This document shows, piece by piece, positions 11,301-23,172 of a DNA stretch of 64,000 bases; the stretch's first letter is position 1; each line of letters starts with the position of its first letter. Source of the stretch: Metridium senile (lineage: Eukaryota; Cnidaria; Anthozoa; Actiniaria; Metridiidae); the NCBI GenBank assembly GCA_949775045.1, contig OX459105.1, positions 7,371,240-7,435,239 on the forward strand, written 5' to 3'. The translations under genes and the position numbers were made by a program. Under the pieces are notes generated by a model, which made no database searches, was not told where the DNA came from, and saw only the letters and a list, made by a program, of their open reading frames with translations.

Positions 11301-14300
11301 CTGTTGTCCAAAAAAACATTGAAAGTAATGTTTTGATTTGAGGCGGTTTTTGAAACTTACAAGTTTCGATTCATTAAACAAATTTCAAATCAAGTTTGGA
11401 AGAATAAATCGAGCCTTCCAACCTTGATAGGAACGCTTCTGTAGGTTTGGCTGTATATATATGTTTTTATATATTTACATTTTTGTATTATATTTGTTTT
11501 ACGTTACTTAATTTTTATTTTATGAACAATCTGTAAATAATAGTTTGATCAGGAATTCTGGCATTATACGGAAGTGCGGACCTGCATAAATGACTACTTT
11601 CCGCATAATCCTGCATAATTTGCCAAATAAAACAATAAATATATATTTCTTATCTCCCTTGCTTACTTGAATAGTTTTTAGCTTTTTTTGTTACGGTCGT
11701 ACAATGTACAAATTGTTCATTTTCATGGCTTACAAACCAGCTGTCGAAGTAGCACCATTTTGTTTTTATGAAAACGACTAGGGGTTCATACAATATCCGA
11801 TAAGGGACTAGAGCCTAGATTTATCAATAAAACACGTTTTCTGATTGGTTAAAAAGTAAAAACTGTAAGCCAATTGGAATTGGCTTTAAATAAACATTTA
11901 AGGCGATATCAATTTTAGCAGGAAAATAAAACTCTGCAGAAACGTAGGTTTTAATTTCTATAGTATTGGGCTTACTGTATCCGGCCCAGGCCCAATGTTT
12001 GGCGGTTTTCCAAGATGGTGGAACGTTTAATGGAAATCCTTAGTTCTTTTGGATGTATTAAAATTAGTTTAAGTTATTGATAAAAAAGAGTGATATGACA
12101 TTTAAGTGTAAAAAAGAACCAAAATAGGAGAGCTTAAGTAAGTGGGAAAATATTATTTTAGGTTTTAACCGATTGCGTCATCCCACATAAATTTCCGCAT
12201 AATCTATCGTTTCTTCCGCATAATCTTCCAAAAAATATTGCATAATTTTGATTTTTCCTCTGCATAATGCCAGAATCCCTGTTTGATGCTTATAATGAGA
12301 AGAAAACCTGGCAATTGGTATCATTAAAGATTGTTATTGTTTTATAATTTAGACAACAAGGAGTTCTTTACCCTACAACTATTGCTAATACTTTTGATAC
12401 AGTAATAAACTTAATAGTATAGATATGTGCAACTTGAAATATGAAATATGAAGTAACCCCATGATAAATAGACACAACTACAACCTTGAAAATCTAATGA
12501 AATTGTATTTATGTTTTAGTTTGGTGGAAACACCATGGCATCCAACTCATTATTACAGACCCAAACCTCAAATCAATACTCACCGCAACCACTTATACAA
12601 TCACCCAATCAACAACAACCACAGCATAATGCTTTGCAAGATGTGCAACCCACATTCCAGACAAAGTTACATCCAAATGCTCCTCAGCAAGCTGTTGGTT
12701 CAGTCATGTCTGGAAGTGGTATTGGTTACCATGGACAACATGTATCTGGAAATGGTACTAGGCTTGGGACTAACGGCCCAACACCACTGATGTCTGTAAT
12801 TAATAATAGTACATTGGGTAAGAACATCAGCACTATTCGGACCACTTAATTGCACATTTTGTTTTACCTGTTTTCACCTTTACCTGTTTTTACTTTTACC
12901 TGTTTTCACCTTTACCTGTTTTCACCTTTACCTGTTTTCACCTTTACCTGTTTTCACCTTTACCTGTTTTCACTTTTACATGTTTTCACCTTTACCTGTT
13001 TTCACCTTTACCTGTTTTCACCTTTACCTGTTTTCACCTTAAAGGGATCCTCCACTAAAAATGAACTTGAACTTATATGATGATAAAAATTATGCTGATT
13101 TCAAATATATATCAAAAAGTTTCATCAGCCAATTTTTTTGCTCAAAAAACGGTTTAAAATTTGAGAAAAAATATTGTTGGGATCCCTGTGGCACCTTCTC
13201 ATGACATCATGTTGCTCCCAACGATGGGAAATATATATGAATATAACTATAAATATCGTGCGAAAATGGTTCTGCCTAATCCTATTGTGCAAGAATTCCC
13301 CAAAGAATGAATATAGGTTCTTCAAAAAAATACCTTTCGAAGTATTTCGAAGTACGATGCTATTTTACCCACTTTTTTTAGATAAAATGATTAAATGACA
13401 AATGAAAATTACTCCAAACTTTTGTCTTTCAATCAGTTTGAATTTTTTCTGTCCGAAAGTCTGGAGACTTTACAAAGTTGAGCAAAGAACAAAAGTTTTT
13501 ATTTCATTTTCTAACTTTACAGCGAAAAGAAAGCTTTCTTTTTGGATCATTGGGAGCAACATGACATCATCAGAAGGTGCCACAGGGATCCCAAAAATAT
13601 TTTTTCTCACATTTTAAACCATTTTTTCCGCGCGAAAAATCTTCTGATGAAAATTTTTGATATATATTTGAAAATTATATAATTTTTATCACCATATAAG
13701 TTCAAGTTCATTTTTAGTGGAGGATCCCTTAAGGTATCAGGATACAAAATGGACCCCTATGTGCGCAAATTTAAATTAAGCATTACTCTTTTCGTCTTAA
13801 CTCAGTAAAAGTATATATTTTCTGAAAGCTGAATAAATGTAGTTTTCGGTAGTGAAATTTGATTTTAATGATTTTTAAAATTTCAGACATTATTAGCCAA
13901 GAAATGAAATTTGACCGTACCTTATTCAAAATGTTTGATGTCAAGAAGTATGCACTCTATGACACTTAAAATTACATCTACACATTCAGGAGATAACAGG
14001 CTTAAAAACAGCGTCTGCGTTTTATTATATCTGCCTTAGATGACTTTTTGAGTGTTGTTCGACACAAAACAGATCATAACTTGTTTTAAATTCACATTTG
14101 CGTTAATCAAAAATCGCGGACAACATCTTTTACGTAATAAGTTTTTCTGTAAGTCCTGAAAATTCTATTTCAATCTATTGAAATCGTCTTAATATATAAT
14201 TGTATAATCTAAAATACAATCTTCGTCACAGACAGGATTTCTTTTGTAAAATTCTCATTAATTATTCATGGATTTTATAATATTTAGGTAGACAACAAGT

Positions 14301-16740
14301 CCCAGGATATTCCAACAGCAATCCTCAAAGTGCCTCACAAGTAGTCCAGCCATATCCTGGTTACCAGCCTACAGGACAAAGTGATGGATACAGCACAGCT
14401 TATAATAGTAAACAAGTATACACCCAGGTATATCAAGTACCTTAAAGCAACAATACAAAACTGATATTTCCACAATTAGAGGCACTATGTAGCATAACTT
14501 TTTGTGACTTAAAAAACGCATCGATTCATTATTTATATATTTATATATATATTATTTAATACTAAGTTCATAAACAATGCAAAATCATAACTGTGAATAA
14601 GGTTGTATATTTGATAACCAAATTATCCTGATTTACACAAGTTTTAACTTGAATTTCAGTACTTTAGGTATTTCATAAATGATATACAATATTTAGACTG
14701 TGCCTCACCATTTGTTAATTCCACACTATGCATCCTTTACTTGAATTACAATAATTGAGTATGAGTTTTAGTTTAGACAGGCCTGGGTGGAGACTTCAGT
14801 TTGTAGTGCTGCCGTAAAGACATCTATGTGTCTTTGTATGCTAATAGAAATTTTATGAAAGGAAAAAAAATTAATTGAACTTAATTATTTACTTAGTCAT
14901 CGTCAGCAGGACAATCTCAACAGGAATGGCCATCATTGTACACACAACAACAGCAGGTTTGAGTTTGTTCAACAGTTGAAATCATATTAGACCAACTGAT
15001 CACAATGAAGTAAACTAAGCAATTAATTAAGCTATGTATTAGAGCATCTGACTAGATTTAATGGAAGATTGTGGGTTCACACCCATCTGGATGCAGATTT
15101 TTCAGGGGGCTTCAGGATCTGAACCTTTGCAGTACCAGTGCAATGCTCTACCATGAACTGAGTGAAGATCATCATCATATGATTATGATATATTATTATA
15201 TAGTTCAGCAGGGGGCAGGGGGGGGGGGGGGGCAGGGGGGGGGGGGCACTACAATTTCTTTATATGTAACACCTGGAGACTTAGATGAAGGTACCAAGAA
15301 TGTTTCAAGGACTACAATTCATTAGTAAAAAAACTAAATAGTACATGAAAGATTTAAATAAGTTAAGTAAGTATGAGTAATAATATTAGAATTTCATGAT
15401 GTTGTGATTTATCCAAACCACAATCAATTTTTTGTTGAAAAAATCTGTAAAAAACCCTGTAGTTAGACCACATTGAGCAGATACCTTGACAACTATCATC
15501 AATAATAGTACATGTACCATTGAAGTCACCACACTTTTTGCACTGCACCATAGTACAATAGCATTGTAGCTTTAACAATGTCTTGACAGTGACTGTAGGT
15601 TTAATAGATTCCATTCTACCTATCTATAATCATTAATTGATATATTATTTTTTTATTTTTCTTCTCTTTTCAAATTTACATACTCCTTTGTTATACAGTA
15701 CATCATGTTAAAGTCTGTTGTTTGAACATTTGTGCAAAACTTATTATTTTGATTTTCACAGATAAAGAGACTTTTGGACACTCAGGGTCTTAAAATAATT
15801 GAGAATGTACTGATTTTAATACTGACAAATTGTTAGACTTTGTGTCTCCACACTACACTCACTAACCTGCATTGTAAAAGAACACCCTATATGACTAGTT
15901 TGCTTTTCTGTTATAGTACAATACATCAGCTCTTGGTGGCTCAGCAAACAGCCAGACTTATTGTGCACAACCTCAAACATCTACTCCATATACCTTCACT
16001 GGCACTCAGGTACTTATAATAGCAATAAATAAATACCAATGAAAATAAAGTGATGCTTACCAAATACCATTGTTTAAATATATAGTTTTATCAATATTTG
16101 TATAATGATTCAATGGACAAAATCACAATTTCTTTAATTTTTCAGTCCAAGAACTGTATCTTTGAATTCCTTGGACTTGAACATGATTTCAAAGTACTCT
16201 CTGTTGTACTTTCTGTGGGTTTTAAGGGTCATCACTTTGCTGAAATCTGTGCATGTGTTTGATTACCTTTTCAATTATTCATGTATATTTGAAGGATACG
16301 TTTGATCCAAACAACCTCAGCCTTGATAGCATGTAGTATATTCTTTACAATTTAACTACAGCCCATTGAATTTTGAAGTGTTTCAATTATCTTTAATTGT
16401 TTGATAATGTGTACATTCCTTAAATAACCACAACCTACAATGTATAGTCAAATTGTAAAGAATATATTACATGCTATCAAGGCTGTGGATGTGAACCATG
16501 AAAAGATCTATTGAGACACATTTTAACTAATTGTTTCAGAACATCGAAAATGCTAAATAACCATGTTCAGAGTTAGAACGCTGGACTCGGATATCAAATT
16601 TCAATAGTATTACAATAATGTTTTAGGGAAGTAAACAACAACTTGACAGTGAGCAAGCTGTCAAGACCAGCACTTCTTACCAGACATCAGGGGATATGTA
16701 TGGTGTGTACTATAATGCAAGCAAACGACCAAGATATTAA
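5384..16740 (+). CDS. RAVER: Raver-like RNA-binding protein with three RRM domains, 11 exons, complete
   Basis: Exons: 5384-5485, 6259-6322, 7581-8065, 9908-10105, 10212-10367, 10652-10876, 12520-12817, 14288-14427, 14897-14956, 15917-16009, 16627-16740. All have GT-AG borders and join in one frame (about 644 aa). RRM1 (residues about 17-90, opening RRRKVLLSDIP) is weak, as in vertebrate Raver. RRM2 (about 93-172) has RNP2 LFVGNL and RNP1 KGYGFAEY. RRM3 (about 185-265) has LFIDKLP and RGFAFVDY. The rest is low-complexity, rich in Pro, Gly and Gln, ending in ASKRPRY, which recalls the basic Raver C-terminus. Vertebrate Ravers bind PTB and modulate its splicing repression and also bind vinculin/metavinculin; that role here is by family. 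ATG 5384 is chosen because it starts exon 1 in frame with RRM1. Alternative splicing was not assessed. Confidence 0.9.
6339..6477. repeat. Fold-back element in Raver intron 2
   Basis: The ends GGGGCCGGTTGTATGAAG and CTTCGTACAACTGGCCCC are inverted. Inner repeats of ATCCAGTGGATA add further pairing. The element starts 16 bases after the donor of exon 2. Confidence 0.85.
7245..7517. repeat. MITE family 1, copy 1 (Raver intron 2)
   Basis: The terminal inverted repeats begin TACACCTAATTCAAAAAAGG and end with its reverse complement. Inside are inverted blocks containing GGCGATTGG/CCAATCGCC and CACCGTTCAGCG/CGCTGAACGGTG. Other copies are at 29040-29201 and 35103-35393. Short open frames across it are by-products of the palindrome. 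Confidence 0.9.
8233..8382. repeat. Near-perfect fold-back hairpin in Raver intron 3
   Basis: The arms run from CAATAGCTGTTATTACAG inward to CGAGGCTTTCGGGC, with an inverted copy ending TAACAGCTATTG. About 65 bases per arm pair around a short loop. Confidence 0.9.
9329..9386. repeat. Direct tandem duplication, 2 x 29 bp
   Basis: Two identical head-to-tail units beginning CGTAGAGCTAGTGAAGTGC, inside Raver intron 3. Confidence 0.9.
11044..11454. repeat. MITE with long terminal inverted repeats, TA target (Raver intron 6)
   Basis: The ends TACAGCCAAACCTACAGAAG and CTTCTGTAGGTTTGGCTGTA are inverted, and the similarity continues for about 65 bases including ATAAATCGAGCCTTCCAACC. TA dinucleotides flank both ends, as expected of Tc1/mariner-type insertion. 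Confidence 0.88.
11550..12281. mobile_element. Non-autonomous DNA transposon with visible target-site duplication (Raver intron 6)
   Basis: The terminal repeats CAGGAATTCTGGCATTAT and ATAATGCCAGAATCCCTG are inverted. TTTGAT directly flanks both ends (before 11550 and after 12281), fitting a duplicated target site. Subterminal CCGCATAATC-like motifs occur several times near each end, as hAT-type elements often show. No transposase frame is seen. Confidence 0.78.
12859..13041. repeat. Minisatellite, 16-bp unit
   Basis: About eleven head-to-tail copies of TTTTCACCTTTACCTG with a few T/C and A/C changes. It begins about 40 bases after the donor of Raver exon 7 and runs straight into the next element. 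Confidence 0.95.
13042..13731. repeat. Fold-back element with TTAA ends (piggyBac-like MITE?)
   Basis: AAGGGATCCTCCACTAAAAA at the left and TTTTTAGTGGAGGATCCCTT at the right are inverted. The similarity extends for well over 100 bases inward, including the GTGGCACCTTCTCATGACATCATG-type block (seen as inverted parts around 13190 and 13560). TTAA occurs at both outer borders, hinting at piggyBac-type targeting. Confidence 0.8.
15211..15247. repeat. Poly-G tract in Raver intron 9
   Basis: About 36 bases of nearly pure G broken by two CA pairs. It could form a G-quadruplex, and its length may vary between individuals or be mis-sequenced. Confidence 0.9.
16318..16485. repeat. Fold-back hairpin in Raver intron 10
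   Basis: The arms CAGCCTTGATAGCATGTAGT... and ...ACATGCTATCAAGGCTG pair over about 40 bases, including ATATTCTTTACAATTT and its complement. Confidence 0.85.
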
Positions 16741-18528
16741 CATAGCTGCTATTTTCCTATGTAAGTACATCCTTTTACAATGTCTTTTCATTCTAACTAA
16801 TTTGTTTTGTTTCCTTTTATAGACTATTTGCCATTGCCTTTTTATCTTTTTGGTCGCTTCTTCCCCCTGTCTTTCACATTGGTTGTTACAATCCTGGACA
16901 AAAAGGATTAAGAATTTTTTTAAAGTGATCATCATTTGCATCCAAACGATCAAACTTCTCATGCCCCCATCTCCCTTACCCAGTGCAATGTTGGTTGCCT
17001 TCCTGCAACATTGATTTAGGGTACGAGTGGGAGGGAAGAGGGATATCTAAAGCCACGTGTTTTAGGTTTTTGTTCAAGAATATAGCTGCATGCTGTAGAT
17101 AGATAAATAGATAGATAAACTACAGGGTAATCCAATCTGTGGCTTACACCTTTGCTATCAACGTCAACTCTGCACTTACAGTACTTAACAATCTTCTTTC
17201 TACTAAACCCATTTCACCTTTTCTTTGCTTTTATTCAATTCATTCAATTGCATTGGTATTCTATTCCACACAGCAGTGTTAGCCGATGGTGAACAATGGT
17301 GTCTGTTAAAGGAGTAATACATTATTTAGACTGCGAACAGTCCCTACTTTTCCCTCAGGATTCGGAAGATTAGCTTTTTGTAAAAGGCGTGCGTGCAGAG
17401 ATTGAGAAGGGTGGGGAGGAAGGGAGAGAAAAGACTGCTCACAGTCGATAGATTATTTTGTATTATTTGTCTTATTTATATGTGTATACTACTACTCTTA
17501 ACTTTGATCTCACACAAAATCATAATTATTATTATTATCAGTATCATTATTATTAATCATCCTATTAAAATCTTTAAAGCCTTATTTCCAGACAGGGGTC
17601 CTACGCTATCACTTAACTTAGGAACCAGGCCCTTTCTGAAAATCAGGCTATAATTATTATCCTCAATGTTGTTATTAAATATGATTGTTATCAATAATAG
17701 CATAATAGCAATTATTAATACTAAGTAATGTTATTATTGCCATTGTTGATATTATTATTGTTATTTTAATGTTGTTGTTATTATTATTAATATTATTGTT
17801 GTTATATTTTAATGTTGTTATTATTATTACAGACTTAGTTATTATTGCAGTTAACCCTTGAATTGCAAGTACCTCACCATGGAATAGTTCTGTCCTGTCC
17901 AAATAGTATAAATTAAACAACAAGCTCTTTTTTCGTCGATATTTCAACATTCACTGGTGTAAATTTCCAACCGTATATATTTCTACATCACTATAGAGGG
18001 CCACCTGAAAATTATCAGGAATGGTAATGGTGTCACCCTGTCCAATAAATTTGTTATTATTATTACTACAATAGACATGTTTCGTGTAATCTATTGCTGC
18101 TGTACTATTTATCAAAAGGCGCATTTGCACAGGGATAGCCTCAATTCAGAGTAAATTCAAATGTGTTTTCTATTGTTAAGTGATTACAATTTTTTCGTGC
18201 TTTGCTGGCTGAGAATTTGTGAATATTTTGACAACAAATCAAAGGCTTAGCCTGTACAAGTTTGCCCTTTTTCAAATAGTACAGCGGTGATAGATAACGT
18301 GAAACTGGAGTATTGTTTACACTTTGAAACATCAACGAAAAAAGAACTTGTCATTTTAAACTTTTAATTATTTCAAAATATTTAGAAACAAAATACATAT
18401 ATAGTTTATTTGCTTGTAATAATTAGTATGTTTATTAACGAAGGGACTTTGTGTATTATTAGGTGATAACATAAGAACACACTGTTATAGACACATTTAT
18501 TATATATTATTGTTTGCTGCATGGTCTT
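16741..18528. other. Raver 3' UTR and intergenic DNA, ATT-rich stretches
   Basis: It follows the Raver stop codon. It contains imperfect ATT/GTT microsatellite stretches at about 17520-17560 and 17650-17840. No open frame has a recognisable domain. Confidence 0.5.
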
Positions 18529-18946
18529 GTACATGTAGCTGATTCAAAATGATGTCACCGAAAAAGAATATTTGATCCGAATTGTCCAAGTGGTAGGGGT
18601 GATCGGCACTCCTTTTAGGGTCGAAAATATTCCCTGTGCAAACCTTTTAGGGTCCTTTTAGGGTTCTGACTCAAAAAGTCAATTACGTAACATAACTCTT
18701 TTAATCTGTGCGTACCTTTTAGGGGTCTTTTTTAAAACCGACTGCCGATCACCCCTACCACTTGGACAAAGGGAGTCCATCCACTGGATCTGACCCATAA
18801 AACGATAAAACAACCATTGTTAAGCAAGTACAATATCTCATTAAAACAGATCACTTGTTTACAAGTTAATAACAAACGTGAAGATTCATAAGATCTATGA
18901 TACATGTTTGTTCAGTGACAGCATATTTTGAATCAGCTGTACATGT
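18529..18946. repeat. Inverted-repeat element containing a nested hairpin
   Basis: TGTACATGTAGCTGATTCAAAATGATG at the left (listed as its two halves TGTACATGTAGCTG and ATTCAAAATGATG) is mirrored by GCATATTTTGAATCAGCTGTACATG-type sequence at 18921-18945. A second inverted element sits inside it. Confidence 0.7.
18582..18769. repeat. Nested fold-back element
   Basis: TTGTCCAAGTGGTAGGGGTG and CACCCCTACCACTTGGACAA are exact inverted ends, followed inward by GATCGGCA/TGCCGATC. A related fragment (AAGTGGTAGCGGTGATCGGC) appears at 50553. Confidence 0.9.
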
Positions 18947-19014
18947 TTTTTGCATCAAAACAGTTTTCTTCAGTCATAATCATAGATTCATTTTGTTGCA
19001 CTTGAATTGTTTCA

Positions 19015-20682
19015 ATAGCCCTTTGCAGCTAGAGGTCACGTGACCCACCTGCCTTAAATCCATCAGCTGTACCAAAATGATGTCCAGAAATGGAAAGAGC
19101 ATGCTGACATTAGCAAAAAGTTGAAATTTCAGCTCTTGATTCTAAATACATATAAAATGCAAAAAAACATAAAATGGGGTATTTTCTAAGGATTCGTATA
19201 TGAAAATAAAACTGCAGAGCAAACCTTCAGAAAATAGAAAATATCCCATTTTATGTTCCTTTCTATTTCTATTTTTTTAATATTTTTTTAATTCAAATTT
19301 ACAAACAATAATAAGCTAGAAATTACACAACGTAAAAAGAACAAAAAAACTGCTTTTTTAGAAATAATCATTTTACAATACATAAAAACCTTTTTTTACA
19401 AGAGCGTTTTTACAATAGTATAGTATTTTTTTTTTTTTACTTCAAACCTGATTGTTTTACAATGATGTATTTACGTTTTGTATGATACTTTTTATATATA
19501 TTTATGGGCAATTCCATATGAAAATGAAAATGAAAACAAATAATCTGAGGCCAACTATACCATATTTGAATAGAGTAATAGTTGAGTGATTGGAAAATAT
19601 ATGACTCAAGTAGAAATCGGCACTACGTTAACTTTTAGGGGGGTCTTCGGCATATTTCAGAAGTATTTAAGGTAGATCTGGCACCTTGGATTGTTCTTAC
19701 TTAACTATTTATCCATAATTTACCCTAAAAAGCTTCATTAGCTATAGCATGGCTGTTTTCAACTGATTTTTTAGTTTTCAGTTCAAATCCCAATTTGCTT
19801 CTCCCCACCCCTCCCCCCTCAGTCAAAAATGCAAAATTTCAGGCAAAAGCAACCATTTCAAGTGTGATATGAGCAGATAGCAGAAGAATAGGGTAATAAA
19901 TAGGTTAAAATAGGTGAATATTTCATACAATGTAACGTCCATGACAGGACCTTTAACGTCAGTGACACTAGTTTTTCACCCGTTAACAGGAGCAAAAAGG
20001 ATAAGATGTCAAAATAACAATATATAACATAAATATAATCCCACTGCTATATCTAAATACCCTTATTGGTTTTCTCCGGTGAATAAATTCTGAGCATTTT
20101 TATATTGAAATTGTTCATTGAAAAGTGTGTTTTTTTTTTGTAACGTCCATGACAATTTACTTACTAATTCATATTTTCTTATAGATTTGAGGTAGAGCAA
20201 TTCTTCATCCACTTACCAATAAGGCTCAACCCAAAGTATCTTATCAAAAGGACAATTAGCAAATTCATGCCTTTTTCTAAATTTTATATGGAATTGAAGT
20301 TAAAAAAGCCTTCAAATGTAACGTCCATGATCATGGAATTGCCCTTATATATCCTAGTTTCTTTGTTTGTTTTTTCCCTTTTTTACATTAACCACAAAAT
20401 AGAAATACAAAGTGATACACGACATATAAAGCATATAAAGGAGACATATAGATAACATATCACAGACATATGTATATTATGCAATACAATAGAAAAAGAA
20501 GAATACAGTAAAAAAATAGGTACAGAGAGAGGAGAAAAAATAATTTCAAAGGGAATAAAGTTCCTTTCACTTACGTATTCGACTTATTGCTAATGTCAAT
20601 AGTCATTTCTGGACATCATTTTGGTATTGCTGATTGTTTAATGTAGGTGGGTCACGTGACCTCTAGCTGCAAAGGGCCTATT
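19015..20682. mobile_element. 1.67-kb inverted-repeat DNA element, no transposase
   Basis: The ends AATAGCCCTTTGCAGCTAGA and TCTAGCTGCAAAGGGCCTATT are inverted. They are followed by GGTCACGTGACCCACC and its mirror, and by an inverted block around ATGATGTCCAGAAATG. No transposase-like frame lies between. It holds a nested element at 19505-20344 and a local hairpin at about 19155-19260. Confidence 0.8.
19505..20344. repeat. Nested element with short inverted ends and repeated GTAACGTCCATGA motif
   Basis: The ends GGGCAATTCCAT and ATGGAATTGCCC are inverted. TGTAACGTCCATGA recurs near 19932, 20140 and 20317, with a related TTAACGTCAGTGA near 19953. Repeated subterminal words of this type can be transposase-binding sites (inference). 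Confidence 0.65.
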
Positions 20683-20768
20683 GTTTTAGCTAACATAATG
20701 TATTACATGTCACTGGTTATTACTTTCATTCAAATGAAACGTTATTACTTACATAGTTATTACTAAGT

Positions 20769-21040
20769 ATACAGCCGATCTCGGAAAGGTTGCCCACCTG
20801 GAAAGACATATACTAAAAGAAATATCACGTGACTTATTATATATTCTCTTTCCGCACGTGTAGAAAGTCAGGTGCGTTTGAAAGTAATATGGCGGTGAGT
20901 TCAAACAAGCAGTGTCTTCCCTCGCTAGAAGTACCTGACTTTCTACATGCGCGGAAAGTGAATATATAATGAGTCACGTGATATTTCTTTTAGTATATAT
21001 GTCTTTTCAGGTGGATAACCTTTTCGAGATCGGCTGTATG
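20769..21040. repeat. Fold-back MITE with TA borders
   Basis: TACAGCCGATCTCGGAAAGG and CCTTTTCGAGATCGGCTGTA are inverted. The arms continue through CACGTGAC and GAAAGTCAGGT and their complements, more than 100 bases per arm. Confidence 0.9.
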
Positions 21041-21511
21041 TTGGTTGAAAACAACAGTAAGGAATGTGGGAGAGTGGGGTTTACATACTTATTCCCGGGA
21101 AAACCTATCTTTCTGTTTATTATCTATATTATATTAAAAACAAATTATATAACTCTTTCTAGCTTGAGAAAGGAGGTCGTAATGTTGAGTGGATGTGACT
21201 ATTTGGCTGTATTGTTACTATTGCTATCTTTCTGTTTATTATTATATTATTAAAAATGAATTCTATAACTCTTTCTAGCTTGTGCATCTATTGTTAAGGT
21301 TGAGAAAGCAGGTCGTTCCTTTCTGCGTTTGCTTCATTAAGGGTCGGCTACGTAGGCTATTAGTTGTGTGAAGTTACATCCTGCAATGATTGATAGCAAG
21401 ATTACTGAGGCTATTGTTTCGATCTATTATATTATCTACTGCTTTTTATGTGATTTTTATAGATTTTTATTATTTAATCTAAATATATGTTGGTCTGATC
21501 AGCGGTTATGA

Positions 21512-21649
21512 AATAGTGTATGATTGTGATCGTCGCGCCATAGTAAGCAATTAAAGTAATTTCAATTATAGAAGCCCGTAAAAAATAAATTGTATTGCAA
21601 TTACTTGAATTGCTTACTATTCCAAGACGATCATAATCATACACTATTA
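21512..21649. repeat. Fold-back hairpin
   Basis: AATAGTGTATGATTGTGATCGTC and its imperfect mirror GACGATCATAATCATACACTATT bracket inner inverted AGTAAGCAATT/AATTGCTTACT blocks (first arm positions 21512-21534). Confidence 0.85.
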
Positions 21650-21761
21650 TATTTAAACCTCATTATTATTGTTAAAAGTAGTTTTATTATGAATATTGTT
21701 ATACCCCGAATCGCAAAAAAGTGACCAATTTGATTAACTGTGTTTTTGACTGGCTAGCCCC

Positions 21762-21959
21762 TAAGGCCCGGGCTTCAACATTGGTTCGATTTTGTTGAAC
21801 GTTGTAGAATGGTTGTTGCAATTGAACGATATTGAACGTAGGGGGATAAACGGTTTCAATGGTAATGTTAAAATGGGGTGGCAAACTGCTTCAACACTGC
21901 CATCCAACAAAATCTAACGATGTTGAAGCAAATGTTGAAATTGTTTGCCCGGGCCTTTA
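21762..21959. repeat. Inverted-repeat element
   Basis: TAAGGCCCGGGCTTCAACATT and its mirror, ending GTTTGCCCGGGCCTTTA, form the ends. A fragment of the same family (AAGGCCAGGGCAAACGATTT) lies at 6056. Confidence 0.75.
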
Positions 21960-22227
21960 GCCTTAGACAACAGAAATTCTTGCTATCATCTCCTACATAT
22001 GATAACTCGTTTGTGTTCTAACGTGAACACGAGGCTTGCCAGTCAACAATAGCAGTAGCACCATATTGCGACTCGGCAATGACTTTAGAATAAAGAATAG
22101 CTTTGGTATACTAATATTATTAAGGTTATTATAAATTATACTTGTGTGGTTTATGGTGTATTTATTATTTATAATTAGTGCGCACAATATTTGTCATATA
22201 CAGATATTTCAAAAAACTGGAATCTCA

Positions 22228-22456
22228 TTATGGCGCACTCTTTCACAATCGCTCCGTCATTGATGGCATGCTCTCTCACAATCGCTCCGTCATTGATGGC
22301 GCACTCTCTGGTCCTCTCTCACAAACGCTAAGTCATTGATTGCATGCTCTCTCACAATCGCTAAGTCATTGATGGCATGCTCTCTCACAATCGCTCCGTC
22401 ATTGGTGGCGTGCTCTCATCACACAATCGCTCCGTTATTGATGGCGCGCTCTCGTA
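22228..22456. repeat. Minisatellite, unit about 36 bp
   Basis: At least six copies of the core CTCTCACAATCGCTCCGTCA followed by TTGATGGCATG/CGC. Units differ by a few bases and small indels. Confidence 0.9.
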
Positions 22457-22948
22457 CCGGCTTGTAATCGCCGTCTTTAATCACAGGCAGCGCAAGCAAA
22501 TCTCTTGTATGCTGAATGAACTGTTTTTTTATTAATAAAATTTGACTAAACTTTGTCTGTAGTTGTGATGTATGTAGATCCTTTATGGTTGGTTTTTAGC
22601 TAGTTTTTATGTTCTGCCCCACCAGTAATATAATTTCATTTTTCATATGGATAATAGTGTTTTACCGGAAACTAAAACACTCGTATTTTCACTAGTGAAG
22701 GTATGAAAAAGTTATGTACCAAATGTCCCGTATGTACGCGCGCGTCCTAAAAAATTTTTTGTCCATATAATAAAAAAACATTACACGTTGGCTTGAAGAT
22801 ATGATTGCGCTCGCTCATAAAATATTGTATTCACCACGCACTCGAAAATATAATTCATATCTTCTAGGCCACCATGTAATACCCTCTATATATTAATTGT
22901 ATTATTAATTAATTACAATAATTATATTACTGGTGGGGGAGATAATAA

Positions 22949-23172
22949 GGGGGCTTTCATTTATAAGTGTATGAGGGAGGGATGTTTGTTTGGGGGTGTA
23001 TGCTGTTTTATAGGCGTTTAATAAAAACTGGACGAAATATAAGGGGGGTTATGATATTTTTGCCAAGCAGAAAAGGGGGGGTGGGTAATATTTGGAAAAG
23101 ACAAGTTATTTTGCTCCTCCCCCCTCCCCCCCCCCCCCCCCCCCCCCAATGTACTAATAAATGAAAGCCCCA
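22949..23172. repeat. Short inverted-repeat element containing a poly-C tract
   Basis: GGGGCTTTCATTTAT at the left and ATAAATGAAAGCCCC at the right are inverted. Between them is a C-only stretch near 23118-23147. The proline- or glycine-run open frames here are artefacts of it. Confidence 0.75.

Noticed and set aside
12850..13080. Open frame with repeating Phe-Thr-Cys-Phe-His-Leu-Tyr-Leu
   Set aside because: Direct translation of the 16-bp minisatellite inside a Raver intron.
17393..17950. Short frames rich in Ile and Asn
   Set aside because: They arise from ATT/AAT microsatellite stretches.
22228..22456. Regular repeats resembling a CRISPR array
   Set aside because: Units are adjacent and variable, with no unique spacers, in an animal genome; it is a minisatellite.
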